From NCBI GenBank assembly GCA_951213105.1, contig OX578152.1, forward strand, positions 75,138,680 to 75,202,679: a stretch of 64,000 bases of DNA, in the 5' to 3' direction. Below, piece after piece: positions 11,347 to 22,802 of the stretch. This DNA is from Amaurobius ferox (Eukaryota; Arthropoda; Arachnida; Araneae; Amaurobiidae). A program made the position numbers and the translations under genes. Under the pieces are notes generated by a model that saw nothing but the letters and a program-made list of their open reading frames with translations, did no database searches and had not been told where the DNA came from. Positions within the stretch are counted from its first letter, which is position 1, and every line of letters starts with the position of its first letter.

Positions 11347-12200
11347 TATAGTTATATCATATTGTCGAACAACGGAATTAAGCCAAATGAGTTTATACAA
11401 CAGACGATTTTTACTATTTTTTTCCGATTTAAATAATTAATAAATGCATATAAAAAATAAATTTTATCAGAATTGCATTTCTGTTGAATGATCAAAATTG
11501 CATTTCGAAAGGAAGAAAGTGTGCAATTTCAGATTTCCAATATTTTCTACTTAAGGTGGTGCCGCACACCAAAATGTTCGATTTGCCGAATAAATGAGAA
11601 ACGCCGCCTTCAAATTTTGATAGAGGCTTGAAATCTGGTATATGGGCATGAAAACGTTTCACTTGAAAACGTTCGAAAGATGAAATGATAAAATTGCATG
11701 GTGCAGTTGAGATAGAGATTTAAAATTTGGTTTTCGGGTAGATAGTTCGAATGGAAGAAATTGAGCAATTTCAGTTTTCTAATATTTTCTTCTTTAGAGG
11801 GTTCCGCACACTAAAATTTTCGATTTTAAGAATAAATGTGAAACTTGAATTGTTCAAAAATTTATGTTATTCGGGGGTTGCTTATTGTGAGACCGTTAAT
11901 TTTCAACGGGTATTCAGATAGTATATTTATCAAATTTCAGAATTTTGATAAATTTGTTTACAAATGGGACCAGGATGTTTGATTCTTCAGATATATCTGC
12001 CTGTAATGATAATTTTGTATGACGAGAAGCATTATTATATTTCTTTTTAGGAGAATTAAATTAAATATTCTAATAGAATGTTTTGAACAATGTCATTTAG
12101 AATAGTATAGGAATTTGTACATAATTGTCAATCTTAAGTTTCTTTATGTTAAATATTCCGTTCAAAGAACGGGTATACATACTACTAGTTAATTATATGA

Positions 12201-13660
12201 CCAGAGAATACAAAGCTATTTTAAAACAATGGATTTATAAATTTTGGTGGAAGTATTAAATAATTGCATGGTCTAATTGCATTCTTTTCTTCTAATTGCA
12301 TTCTTCTTCTAATTGCATTCTTCTTCTGATTGCATGGACAATCTAACTAAGGCTTTAGCTTAGCCCCTAGAATGAATGCAGGCACGCACACACAAACGTC
12401 ATCTTTAGATTATTAATTCGTGTTCTAAGGTACCGAAAACGTGAAATCCGTCGAAAACTTGAATTCGACTTTTTTTACCTTATTATTACATACACTATGA
12501 ATGTATGCATAAGGAAAGCAAGAAATAGCTACAATACGAATCTCCACTCTACTTTCTAATACATTCATATTCCACATTATTTAGATCTACTTGTGTCATA
12601 GTCAGTAACAATATTTAATTTATTTAATTTATTCAATTCAATTTGAATCATATGTAACAACATATGATTTTTTTTATCAGTTTTCATTCCCAAGTTATTA
12701 TTTTAAAATATTTCTTAATTCTTTAAAAGCTTATTTTTTGAATTGGCAACAGGCTAAAAAGATTAAGAATTATATGCATTTGGTTGATTTATGTTAATAT
12801 AAACTATTTCAATGCCATTACATCTTTAACTTATTTCTATTATATTATCATGCTGACTAGACACAACCGTCATTGTTCCTCCAATTCCCATTGTTTTCCC
12901 ATAGGAAATGATTATTTAGAAATCTTAAAAAACAAATAATGCAATTTTTAATTATGCAAATTATCGAAAATTCTACCAAGTTCTAGATTTTTATATGATG
13001 TATCCACACATAAAATTCTATATCGCTATGATAATTCGTTTTTGGGTGTCTTCATCTCACAGACATACAAGCACACACAGAGCGATCATTGTAAAAGTGC
13101 TCGTAGTTCAAACTTAGTCCCGTAGATTTTGAAACGTGCATATCCTGTCAAAATTCCGAATTTAAAATTTTTGGGGAAACAATACACTTTTTCTATAAGA
13201 ACTTCTTCTATTCGGTGTGGAAAAAATGGCGCAATACTTATCTTAATAATCTACAACAACGTACCAAGTGGATGTTCGACAAACAAAATGTAAAAATTGG
13301 TAACATGGGCTTGATTAAGGAAGACAATTTGCCAACGTGTAAATGGATCCTAAGTCGTATAATTAAGACTTAACCGGGGTCACGACAAAATTATTCGTGT
13401 TGTCGATGCTAAGACAAAATCTGGTGTGCTTAAACGAGCAATTTCCTAATTGTGCGTACTACCCTTAGAAATTTGAAAAGAAGTGTTGTATGTTAATTTC
13501 TTGCAATGTTAGTTTCATGTAAATGAATTGTATTATGTTAAATTCGTGTAATATAAAATTTAATTCTTTATATATCTTAAGTTGAATTGTTGTTATATTT
13601 GAATTGTATTTTGATTGTATTTCATCTTGAATGTTATAACATTGCAAGACCGGGCGGCAT
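12201..13660. other. AT-rich spacer with diverged repeat ends, no gene supported
   Basis: At 12400-12520 GTCGAAAACTTGAATTCGA and a TACATACACTATGAATGTA palindrome resemble the family A 5' end in reverse, strongly diverged. At 13040-13200 ACAGACATACAAGCACACAC plus GAAACGTGCATA may be another old copy of the same type. The rest is featureless. Confidence 0.35.
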
Positions 13661-13740
13661 GTCTGAACATGCGCGAGAATTCTGCAGTCGCATCGAGCTA
13701 CATCACGTGACGCAGTAGAGAACTTTTTTTTTTTGCAGAA

Positions 13741-13804
13741 CTTTAATAGCTTTCAGACTTAGAACTTTAATAGCTTTTTTTTTCAGAACTTTAATAGCTT
13801 TCAA
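13741..13804. repeat. Triplicated short repeat
   Basis: AACTTTAATAGCTTT occurs three times, separated by a few bases or T-runs, just before the ORF1 remnant. Confidence 0.8.
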
Positions 13805-14600
13805 ATGTTGGCGGTACTGGATAAATCAGTTAGGGTATTGTCGATGGCCCGTACTGGGGTTGGTATTACTAGAATGAATACGGAGGAAGAGGTAACGACC
13901 TGTCCTGCTTTGGGTTCTTTGGAATCCCGGACGGTCTTGGTTTCCCCTAGGGGTGAATCTACTCTTAGTCAGACACTGGCATTTATTAAGGGAGGGCTTG
14001 ATTTTACTGACGGTAGTATTGGTATAGAGAAGTATTTTGGTGTCGCAAAGGGTGGATTAGTATTGGTTACTAATAGCGAACAGTGCGTGGGCACCCTTAG
14101 AGAAAGTATTGTGAAAATTCCTGGTTTTGGAGAATGATATGAATTGAGATCGTTTAAGCGTAGAAAGCCTAAAATAATTATTTTTGGCATTGAAGAAAAT
14201 ATGAATTCTGAATGTGTTTTGAATAGTCTTTGCGAACAATACGATTGCTTTCTTGATAGGGTAGATTTAAAGGTTTGTTTTTCTATAAGGGGCTCGTCGA
14301 AGTAGGCATTGGATTATAGAGGTTGCCCCTTCCATCTTTGGGAAAGTTATGACCAATGGACGTTTGTTTTGTCGAATGAGTATCTTCCCGCTGCGGGAAT
14401 TCTCTGGTGTGCTTCTGTGTTCCAAGTGTGGGAGATTGGGGCACACTAGGACGAGGTGTTCGTCCGACCTAAATTGTATTAAGTGTGGTGAATCCCATGA
14501 GGAGAGGTATTGTAATAAACAAGAAAAATGTATTAATTGCTTTGAGGCAAATTTGAAATATGAGACTAGGTTGGATGCTAGGCATCCCTTTCGGTGAAGG
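13805..14600 (+). pseudogene. Non-LTR retrotransposon ORF1 (gag-like, zinc-knuckle) remnant
   Basis: The remnant lies in several frames. 13805-14137 gives an open but uninformative segment. About 14150-14270 reads KPKIIIFGIEEN. From 14310 another frame reads WIIEVAPSIFGKVM followed by CSKCGRLGHTRTRC (C-x2-C-x4-H-x4-C) and CIKCGESHEERYC, then a third Cys cluster. These match nucleic-acid-binding ORF1 proteins of Jockey/I-type LINEs, which coat element RNA. At least two frame changes and the absence of an RT frame downstream mark it as dead. The 14600-15250 stretch is G/T-rich and may be further decayed LINE sequence. Confidence 0.7.
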
Positions 14601-15253
14601 AGCTGCCCCCGCTATTTAAGGAGTTTGGAAGTTTCGAGGAATTATATAGATTACGGATTTTGAGGAATATGGTCGTTGGTTAGTTATTGGTAGATTACGG
14701 ATTTTGAGAAGTATGGTTGTTGGTTAGTTATTGGTAGGTTATGCAGTATATGTCTTATTTGTTTGGGGGTTTGGGGGAATTTGGAAATTTTGGACTCAGC
14801 AGTAATTATTTATATTTTCATCTGAGTTATAGGTGGTGTTAATGTAGGAGTTTTTGGATGTTGATTGGTATGAAAGATTTTGTTGGGTGGTTTCTAGGGA
14901 CATGACTTGCTGTTAGTTGTTGGGATCCTATTTAATTTCTGTTATGTTGTCCTTTGGGGGCTCTGGTTCTTTTCGAAAGTGGTACTTTTTGGTTTTGCTG
15001 TTTTGAATGGGCGTACTTTATATTATTGACCTTTTTATTTTTAATGGTGGTATTGACTATTCTGGATATTTCACTATTTGAGGATTTTAAGAAAGTATTG
15101 TGGAACTTTTAATAAGAATGTTTAATGTAGATATTATTTATAAGGATTTATATATATTTCCATGATTTATATAAAGGTAATTTTGGCCTTTTTGTTTTGT
15201 TATTAAAAATTTTAAGATATTGTTGGTCTAAGTTTTGGGTTTTGTATTTATTG
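14601..15253. other. G/T-rich decayed sequence, no gene supported
   Basis: The strand asymmetry (many G and T, few C) continues from the ORF1 remnant and suggests the same element. Two copies of a 30-40-base unit containing TTACGGATTTTGAG lie at 14650-14740. Confidence 0.4.
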
Positions 15254-15628
15254 TTATTTGACGTTTAAACTGTTTATTGTTTTCCTGCGGAATTCCGCAA
15301 AAGATTGTAGGCCATTTGTAACTGCCGTGGCCGGGCCACCCTTTTTCTTTGGACAATAAATCCTTACGGGGTCCTGGGTTGTGGATGTGCTGCCGGGGGA
15401 GCCGGCGGCTTTCTTTGTCCGATGGGCCTGGGCTGCCCGTTGGCTCTCCTTTTTTCTGGGGGGTCTCACCTTTTTCTCGGCCCGAGATTTAAGATGCTCT
15501 GCCCTTCGGGCGAGCCCTCGAGTCTGGGCCGCGCTAATAGCTTTCAAATGACGAGGTTGTATCCTCAAGCGGGAACCTTTCCCCATATTAATGTCAGCGG
15601 GATTTATTCCCCAAAATACATTCTTCAA
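15254..15628 (-). CDS. Uncharacterised Lys/Arg-rich open frame in a GC-rich island, doubtful
   Basis: A 124-codon minus-strand frame is rich in Lys, Arg and Ala (for example RRAEHLKSRAEKKVRPPRKK) with no fold I recognise. Base composition is much richer in G+C than on either side, which suggests foreign or retroelement origin rather than a local gene. No splice sites, clear start context or polyadenylation signal support expression. It may be the basic N-terminal part of a retroelement gag-like protein. Confidence 0.2.
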   Translation of the reverse strand: MKNVFWGINPADINMGKGSRLRIQPRHLKAISAAQTRGLARRAEHLKSRAEKKVRPPRKKESQRAAQAHRTKKAAGSPGSTSTTQDPVRIYCPKKKGGPATAVTNGLQSFAEFRRKTINSLNVK

Positions 15629-16158
15629 TGTGTATCTCCCTTGTTATGTTTTTAAATAAAACGCGAAATCGCAAGGTGGTTCGTCACTTTCTATTATACA
15701 AAATTCGCTAACATCCTCAACAACTACTATGATAAAGTAAAAATGGCATTCTTATTGTAAGCATTAGTACATAGGAAATGTTAAATATTATATTAAATGA
15801 ATAGATTCTCCCATTAAATAACATACGCAATTTTCAAAACACAAAATTTAATCGGTTAAGACAACAAAAAGCGCGGGAACAACAATGCACTGCCACCCCA
15901 CCCCACTTGTTTTTGTAAAGTTATTGTAACAATACAATTAGTTTCTTTATTTATGTTAGTTTCAATAAACATAAGGCATAACAATGAAAAATAAACCAAT
16001 TAGTTTACTGCACAATACACGAATGTGGTCATTGTTGTGCTTTAAGTATTAAAATGCATTATAAAATAACAACAAATTTTAAAATACTGGAATTTCATCC
16101 GCAGATTAATCTAGAATGTTAATCTATATAACATCAGAAAATTAGCACCTCATGGAAT
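15629..16158. other. Upstream region of the 890-codon gene
   Basis: AT-rich sequence, the expected place for the promoter and 5' untranslated region of the gene at 16159. I see no confident TATA/initiator pair. An out-of-frame ATG at 16152 opens a 39-codon reading frame that overlaps the main start and ends at 16271. Confidence 0.4.
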
Positions 16159-18831
16159 ATGTACAGTTATTTGTCTTGCTTCCGACCTGGTATCCTTCCA
16201 CTGTTCGCAATGTTACTCCTGTTTGGAACTACAGAGGAGAGGTGCCTCACGAAATGCAACTTATTCAGTAGGAAAACGAGAAAAATCGATTCCAGCAAAG
16301 GAAAAGTCGATGAGTCCGTTCCATCAAGCATTTTAAGAAGCAGGAATGTTCGGTTAAGAGGTAAGGCAATGAGAACAATACCAGAAACTTTTAAAAACGG
16401 GGTTGCTAGAAAGATGTCAAGTTCTAAAATCTTTGACAGATTTCGGCGTAATAAACAGGCTGTTAGCTCCAATTCGTCAGTTCCTACAACAAAGCCACTG
16501 CATGCAATGGGGATCACAGAACGTACGTTTCTGAGTCCAAGACGAGATTATCTAAATAAATCTTTACATAAACCCAAATCCAAAACCATTGAAATGAGTA
16601 GCCATACGAATAAAAATGAAACAGCAAAATATGACTTTAAGAAGAAGAAGAAAGATGTTTGTAATGGCAATAAGCATACTCGTCCTCACCACCGATATCT
16701 TCACCACCACAGTTCAAATGCTGTTCCTAAATACTCTTCAAAGTCGAACAAAAACCGCATGCATAATAACGTTCAGTACAAGCTCCAAGATTTTAAAGCC
16801 AAATCATTGAGAAGTATAACTAGAATGATCAAGCAAAAAACAGTTTCGAATTTGGAAAATGAAGCGTCAATTGCTGAAAAGAAAAATGGCGAGAAAAACA
16901 TCGTGGCTTCTCACAAAATGAGAGTGAGGGATTTGAGAAACGACGCAAAGAATGCATTTACCTTTTACCCTCATGGCACAGAAGTCAATTTTTCGGAAAA
17001 TGAACTACATACAACTTCATCGCCATATTTGTTGAATGAATATTTGAAGAAGTTTACTCATACAAACGAAGAGGTGAATTCTGAAACAAACGTTATTCAT
17101 ATAATCAAAGCACCGAGAAATAAAAAATCGCCTGCGGAACAGAATCAGCCGTCGAATATCTATCAAACTCCTGCAATTCCCAAATATTATGAGAGCGAAG
17201 TAAAAGCAGCCATGAATTTGAGATCAAGTTCTGAAAAAAGGGACACATTTCCTGCAACATTAGAGCGCAAAGTATATTATATTCGAAATGACGCATTTCC
17301 AGCAAAGTTGAACATCAGTACGACATATCCTCCTTGGATTCATATTTCAGATGTTAAAGAAAACTTAAAGACGATTTCATATGAAAATATCCTTGTAAAT
17401 AATAATTTTCATCCAAAAGAATCGTTAGGAATTAAATCTTCTAAAGATAAAGTGAGATCTGTAAATTACTTCTCGCATTCACCATCAAGTTCATCATTGC
17501 CAATAGAAATAGAAGTAGCATCATCTAAAAATGTATTTAACGATATTGAAAATGAAGAATTTCCAGAAAAATATTTCAGACAGGAAAGATTTCTTGACTC
17601 TTCTGGAACATCGACTGTGACATCCTATAATACTTTCGATCCTAAAGTACACCTGGATGACATCTTTGAAGATGGAGGTTATTCAGTTGAAAATATCCAT
17701 CAGCAACCAATAAATCAGCAAAGGAAAATCAGCAACCAAATTCATTCCCGTATGCTAAACAATCCAGACAATGCATTCAAAATTGCTAAAGAACCAAAAA
17801 ACGACCTCATTCGAACAGCATATTTTGAACCAAAAAAATATTCAGCAAAAGAAGTAGAGTACTCAACAACTTCTACAACTGCTTCTGACAGCCTCAATCC
17901 TCAAATATTTCTTAATAAGCCAAAACATATTTTGGGTGAATCTGCAATTGGACCTATAAAACTTTTGAAACATCCACATGAAAATATTGCGTTGAGAGAT
18001 TCGACTGAAATCAGTGACGTATCTGAGCTGCAATTAAATAGAACAATTCACATCAGAGATACTACTATATCCTTGAATAAAAATAGAGCGAAAAAAATAT
18101 ATCCTATTGCAAAGTCAAGAACTCAACATCCAGATGTAAAATCAGATTTTAAAGCTGCAAGTGCTACTGATCAATCACCTATGAAGCAACTATTGATAAT
18201 ATTGAAAAACATACTCACAAATGCAAAACAACATAAGATGCAACAACCATCTGATCGATCAACTTTTACGCCAATCATAGATGTTAGAAGCCTCTCAGAC
18301 GATCTAAAAAAGAAATACCTGAGCAAATCCACATCAGATATCAAAAAGGTACAAACTAGGGAAGAAAACTCAGTACATTCTGCTAATGATGCAAATTCCT
18401 CAAACCAAAAGGAAAAAGGCCAAATATCTGAAAATCAATTAAATTTGGATAAGGATGGGCCGTCACAACCGGACTTAAAATGGGTATTTGGAATTTTAGG
18501 GTTCATCTTCTTGTCTTCAGTAACTGTAACTGTTTATTTAATGGCGATAAAATATAAATCGAAGTACAGCCCATTGCCAAATGAGGCACCGTCTGAGAAA
18601 AAAGATAATATTGAGTTGTGGGCTGGTGACAGACTTCTACCATTTTCTAAAGCTAATAATGGGAATGAAATATGCGATCGCCTCGTTGAAGACAATCAAC
18701 TGCTGAAGAACCTCTTCAACTTGGTTTTGGGAAATTCTAAGTTTTATCCAGAAACGGATCAAAGTAGCTCTTATTCATCTCAAGAGCATCAAAAACGAAT
18801 TCAAAATGCAATGGCTGGAATAGTACGATAA
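16159..18831 (+). CDS. Single-pass membrane protein with long disordered ectodomain (890 aa), unnamed family
   Basis: I do not recognise this gene. One uninterrupted frame encodes 890 residues. Residues about 10-27 (GILPLFAMLLLFGTT) look like a signal peptide. The next 750 residues are Ser/Thr/Asn/Lys-rich, almost Cys-free and probably disordered, with several N-x-S/T sites. A juxtamembrane helix-like segment MKQLLIILKNIL lies at 675-686 and DVRSL at 708. A membrane span starts at Trp775 (WVFGILGFIFLSSVTVTVY). The cytosolic tail of about 90 residues ends with QKRIQNAMAGIVR. The juxtamembrane motif, span and tail align with the C-terminus of the large protein at 57648-64000, so the two are paralogues. 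It lies upstream of the first XKR exon seen, on the same strand. Function is unknown; a surface or secreted-stalk role is inference only. Confidence 0.75.
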   Translation: MYSYLSCFRPGILPLFAMLLLFGTTEERCLTKCNLFSRKTRKIDSSKGKVDESVPSSILRSRNVRLRGKAMRTIPETFKNGVARKMSSSKIFDRFRRNKQAVSSNSSVPTTKPLHAMGITERTFLSPRRDYLNKSLHKPKSKTIEMSSHTNKNETAKYDFKKKKKDVCNGNKHTRPHHRYLHHHSSNAVPKYSSKSNKNRMHNNVQYKLQDFKAKSLRSITRMIKQKTVSNLENEASIAEKKNGEKNIVASHKMRVRDLRNDAKNAFTFYPHGTEVNFSENELHTTSSPYLLNEYLKKFTHTNEEVNSETNVIHIIKAPRNKKSPAEQNQPSNIYQTPAIPKYYESEVKAAMNLRSSSEKRDTFPATLERKVYYIRNDAFPAKLNISTTYPPWIHISDVKENLKTISYENILVNNNFHPKESLGIKSSKDKVRSVNYFSHSPSSSSLPIEIEVASSKNVFNDIENEEFPEKYFRQERFLDSSGTSTVTSYNTFDPKVHLDDIFEDGGYSVENIHQQPINQQRKISNQIHSRMLNNPDNAFKIAKEPKNDLIRTAYFEPKKYSAKEVEYSTTSTTASDSLNPQIFLNKPKHILGESAIGPIKLLKHPHENIALRDSTEISDVSELQLNRTIHIRDTTISLNKNRAKKIYPIAKSRTQHPDVKSDFKAASATDQSPMKQLLIILKNILTNAKQHKMQQPSDRSTFTPIIDVRSLSDDLKKKYLSKSTSDIKKVQTREENSVHSANDANSSNQKEKGQISENQLNLDKDGPSQPDLKWVFGILGFIFLSSVTVTVYLMAIKYKSKYSPLPNEAPSEKKDNIELWAGDRLLPFSKANNGNEICDRLVEDNQLLKNLFNLVLGNSKFYPETDQSSSYSSQEHQKRIQNAMAGIVR

Positions 18832-18905
18832 CTCGACTGTATCACATCATCTGCGTAATCCGGTTTAAGCCTTCAATAGAATATTTTCATTCATTGTCTT
18901 TTGAA

Positions 18906-18911
18906 AATAAA
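18906..18911 (+). terminator. AATAAA polyadenylation signal
   Basis: AATAAA lies 75 bases after the stop codon of the 890-codon gene, a normal distance for animal mRNA 3' ends. Confidence 0.75.
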
Positions 18912-19548
18912 ATAGTTTTACTGAAACTTAAGAGTTTTTTCATTTGTAAAAATATTTTCATATCATTGCTAATAAGTTTGATACTTGCTCAGAAGCAAAA
19001 TGCACATTCTGACAGTGGGAAGCAGGGGACAACACATGATATTCCCTACATAAGACAATGACTTCAATTGTTTCACATCAAACTAATGATGTACAAGATA
19101 CAATACATAATGTTTTGATGTGATTAACATCTATGGTTTCTCTGGCGGAAAAACGGAGCATAACTAAAAATGTAAACAGTTTCGATGCTTATATCCCGAA
19201 CCTAAAAGATTTAAATGTAAATAATTTTTCTTGTTTTGTTAGAAATATGATCCAAATAATGAATATTTAAAAATAATTTCAATATTTTAATATTTTGAAC
19301 GTTTTCTTCTTCAAAAGAACTTAAAAAGTAGTTTTCCGAGCGAATATTTTTGTTTTCATTTTCCTAACTTTCATTCGAAATATATAGTAAACTAGGGAAG
19401 ATAAATATAAATAGTAAACTGCAAAAATATGTGCTTGAAAATTTAGTATTAGAATCTATATTTATTATTTAAAAAAGCTCTTATAGTTAGTTCTCAAGTA
19501 ATCAATCGTCTTGCCAACTTATTGATTGAATATTTTCCGTTTTTACTT
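18912..19548. other. AT-rich spacer, no gene seen
   Basis: No repeats or frames of note. Confidence 0.4.
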
Positions 19549-19690
19549 TCCCTGCAATACAAGGTAATGTATAGGGAACGTATTGGAATCATGCCGAAAA
19601 CGGATCAGATTCTTTTTAAAATGTGAAGTGGGCAGCACATGACTTTCCCTCTGTAATGCAATGAATTTACTTCTTTCCCAGTGAAAGAAT
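19549..19690. repeat. Joined fragments of Helentron-like ends
   Basis: At 19549 ACTTTCCCTGCAATACA gives a family B 5' end in + orientation, kept for about 55 bases. It is followed by GGGCAGCACATGACTTTCCC near 19635, a 3' end in the opposite orientation. The middle of both is gone. Confidence 0.6.
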
Positions 19691-19833
19691 GATGGGTGCA
19701 CTATGTTTTTAACTTTGTACATTTGGCGCTTTTCCGAATGACAACATGTAACTTATTTCGAAGTACCCAATTAGCTTATATTTTACGCAACTGTAAATTG
19801 ATAATTTTCCGTGTTGATAGCATCCGCAATAAG

Positions 19834-20768
19834 AAAAAATCTGATGTGGGCAACACATGACTTTCCTTATATAATGCAATGAATTTACTACTTTTACAGT
19901 TAAAAAAAAAAGTTATTCTTATAGTAGATACTTATATTCTTTCCAAGATATTGAATTTTCTTGAATTAGTCGTCATTTTCATTGATTTGCCGTCATTTTT
20001 ATTCATTTGTCGAGGTTTTAGTTAACTTGGCAACATTTAAAAATGTCGCCAAGTTGGCGACATTCCTCTAAATTCGTCGCCAAAATCTCGCCAAGCGTTA
20101 TGGACTGAGAAATAAGTTATTCTTACAGCGGATAAATGACTATTGGCGTTCAAATATAAAAGTATTACTCAAAGTATCTTTTCTTGTGAATGGAACGAGT
20201 TAGATCCACGAGAAGGATGTCACCCAATTTATCGCATGATATTACATATGAAAGGTGAACATGTTTCTTAACAGTTAATATATTTTTTAATTTAGGTGAT
20301 TTTTTGATAAATTTATTTGAAAAATGTGTAATATCTCAAGAACGCTTCATGCTAGCAGTCTAAAGTTTATGTCAATCGTTTTCTAAGGAAAAATTACATA
20401 AGAAATGTCTATTTGCGTAACTTTTTTAGCGGTTTTGATTTTTTGACGATTTTTTCAAAATTTAACTCAAAATTTAGGAGGGTTCTGAACATTCGATTGC
20501 GTATAAAAACAATAAGCTTCCAGTGTTTACGGATTGTGATTTTTGTACCAAATTTCGTTCGAATCGGTCCATTCGTTCGTCAGTTATCGTCTCCACAGAC
20601 TCACTGACACACACACACACACACACACAGACATCACTTCAAAAGTGTTTGATTCGTGTTCAGGGATGCTTGAAACGTGCTCTCCCGTCGAAAACTCGAA
20701 TTCGAATTTTCGACCCCATCACAATACTTTCCTTATACATTATTATAAAGGAAAGGATAAGGAAAGTA
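19834..20768 (-). mobile_element. Family A element, copy A2
   Basis: Complete in outline: 3' hairpin at 19841-19860, TGGCGA-rich block with the 17-base palindrome near 20045, (CA)n at about 20608-20629, and a 5' end at about 20726-20768 (CTTTCCTTATACATTA, then GGAAAGTAA). The last 5' bases carry a small insertion. Confidence 0.7.
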
Positions 20769-21160
20769 ATATAGTCCATATATTGAAATATTTAATTAAT
20801 TCATCAATTTAGAGTCATTTTCGTTAGTTTAGCGTCATTTTTGCAATTTTGACGATATTTTCGTCTATCTGGAACGAAATACCGTCAAGTTGGTCAAATT
20901 TCACTAAATGAGTTACCAAGTTCGTCAAATGTATCGCCAAGCGTTACAGACAAACTGAGAGAAGAACATTTTTTATATATAAATGACTGTTAGCGTCCTT
21001 AAAACAGCTATTTACATTGACAAAATTCGTTCATCCACATTATACTTAGTCAGAAGTGTTTTCATAGCGTATCTCCCTCTTCCCACCTAATTTAATCTTG
21101 TTTGAAATGTTTTGAAACTCCCAATTTCATTCATGCCTTCAATTTCGACTTCTTTTCCAG
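20769..21160. other. Spacer before XKR exon 1
   Basis: It contains scattered GTCATTTT and TTGGTCAAATT motifs reminiscent of the TGGCGA-rich block of family A, probably an old fragment. A pyrimidine-rich tract and AG precede 21161. Confidence 0.4.
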
Positions 21161-21534
21161 ACGAATGGCATCGAACCCAAAGACAGAGCTGAAAAAGACG
21201 ATGCAACTACAGAAGTGGCCACTGCTCCAAAAAGCCCTGGAGTGCTCCGGATGTGCGGTCGGTTTTCTTTCCCCTGGCTCCTGACGCTGTCCGTTGTGCA
21301 GTTGATCATCTACTTGAACAAACTGTACCAGGATAGTGCTGCAGTCGGAAAGTACTTCTCAGAAAATGACTTCAACTACTGCTTGGTGTCCGCAGCATGC
21401 CTTTTCGGACCGGCGCTCGTCTACATTATGTACATTGTGGCGGTTTACTTCAAAGAACAGCAGAAACCCGAATCTAAGGAAGTTGGTACGAAAGTCGTAC
21501 ATGGCTTATTACTAGTACCATGGCAGATCAAAGG
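21161..21534 (+). CDS. XK-related protein, first coding exon in the window
   Basis: The acceptor TTCTTTTCCAG ends at 21160 and the frame starts in phase 0 with TNGIEPKDRAEKDD. Two hydrophobic segments follow (FPWLLTLSVVQLIIYL and CLVSAACLFGPALVYIMYIV), matching the first two membrane spans of XK-related proteins, then LLLVPWQIK. The donor is at 21535 (AAAGG|GTAAAG), leaving two bases that join the first base of the next exon to make a Gly codon. The initiator must lie in an upstream exon outside what I can see, although a Met within the exon (VLRM) cannot be excluded. XKR proteins are multi-span membrane proteins; some (XKR8, CED-8) scramble phospholipids during apoptosis. Which subgroup this belongs to cannot be told. 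Confidence 0.85.
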
Positions 21535-21560
21535 GTAAAGGTTTTTCTTGATCAGCTGGT

Positions 21561-22675
21561 AAAAAATCTGATGTGGGCAACACATGGCTTTCCTTATATA
21601 ATGCAATGAATTTACTACTTTTACAGTAAAAAAATAGGTTTTTTTCATAGTAGATACTTATAGTATTTCCAAGATATTGAATTTTCGACGATTAGTCGTC
21701 ATTTTCATTGATTTAGCGTCATTTTTATCCATTTGGCGAGATTTTCGTTAATTTAGCAACATTTTTAAAAACATCGCCAAGATGGCGACATACCGCCAAA
21801 TTCGTCGCCAAAATCTCGCCAAGCGTTATGGACTGAGAAATAAGTTATTCTTATAGATAATTCTTATAAGTTATTATTACCGACGATTAGTCGTCATTTT
21901 CATTGATTTAGCGTCATTTTTATCCATTTGGCGAGATTTTCGTTAATTTAGCAGCATTTTTTAAAATATCGCCAAGATGGCGACATACCGCCAAATTCGT
22001 CGCCAAAATCTCGCCAAGCGTTATGGACTGAGAGATAAGTTATTCTTATAGCAGATAAATGACTATTGGAGTTCAAATACAAAAGTATTACTGAAAGTAT
22101 CTTTTCTCATGAATGGAACGAGCTAGATCCACGAAAATGATGTCACAAAATTTATCACATAGTATTACATATGAAAAGTGAACATGTTTCTCAATAGGAA
22201 ATATTTGTTTTTCATTTTATATGACTTTTTGATAATATTTTTTGGAAAATGTACAATATCTCGAGAATGATTCACGTTAGCGTTCTAAAATTTATGTCAA
22301 TCGTTTTCTAATGAAAAATTACATAAAAAATGTCTATTTGCGTAACTTTATTAGCGGTTTTGATTTTTTGATGATTTTTCAAAATTTCACGCGAAAATTT
22401 AGGGGGATTCAGAACATTCGATTGCGTATAAAAACAATAGGCTTCCAGCGTTTACGGATTGTGATTTTTGTACCAAATTTCGTTCGAATCGGTCCATTCG
22501 TTCGTCTGTTATCGTCTCCACAGACTCACTGACACACACACACAGACATAACTTCAAAAATGTTTGATTCGTGATCGAGGATGCTTGAAACGTGCTTTCC
22601 CGTCGAAAACTCGAATTCGAATTTTCGACCCCGTCACAATACTTTCCTTATACATTATGTATATAAGGAAAGTAA
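21561..22675 (-). mobile_element. Family A element, copy A3, with internal duplication
   Basis: It starts 26 bases after the XKR exon 1 donor. The TGGCGA-rich block is present twice (about 21685-21850 and 21880-22045). The 5' end palindrome is at 22641-22675. The (CA)n tract is short. Confidence 0.75.
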
Positions 22676-22802
22676 AAAGTGTCAAAGGCGGTAGATACTG
22701 GGTTCCTAAACGTTCTTAAAGTACCCCCAAAGGTACATAAGCATGCACCAGTGGTGCAAGGTTCTTTAATATAACGTTAAGCACTCAGCTCAACAACCAA
22801 TT

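Larger units (their letters stand above)
10346..12200 (+). mobile_element. Family C repeat, interrupted by a TA-flanked transposon
   Basis: It begins CTATATAAATAAAATTGAA near 10346 and ends near 12200 with a sequence like ACGGGTATACATACTACTAG. The same ends recur at 39551-39890 and 41100-41757. The ACGGGT end can pair with the nearby CCGTT, giving a short 3' hairpin. I suspect another non-autonomous Helentron family. The Tc1/mariner-like element at 10443-11346 sits inside it. Between 11511 and 11830 a stretch of about 245 bases is imperfectly repeated (GCAATTTCAG and CCGCACAC recur). Confidence 0.45.

Noticed and set aside
16167..16517. 116-codon minus frame opposite the start of the 890-codon gene
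   Set aside because: Antisense shadow; no signals or motifs of its own.
21102..21284. Frame beginning MKCFETPN across the XKR exon 1 acceptor
   Set aside because: It is in the wrong frame for the XK-related similarity and reads through a good splice acceptor.
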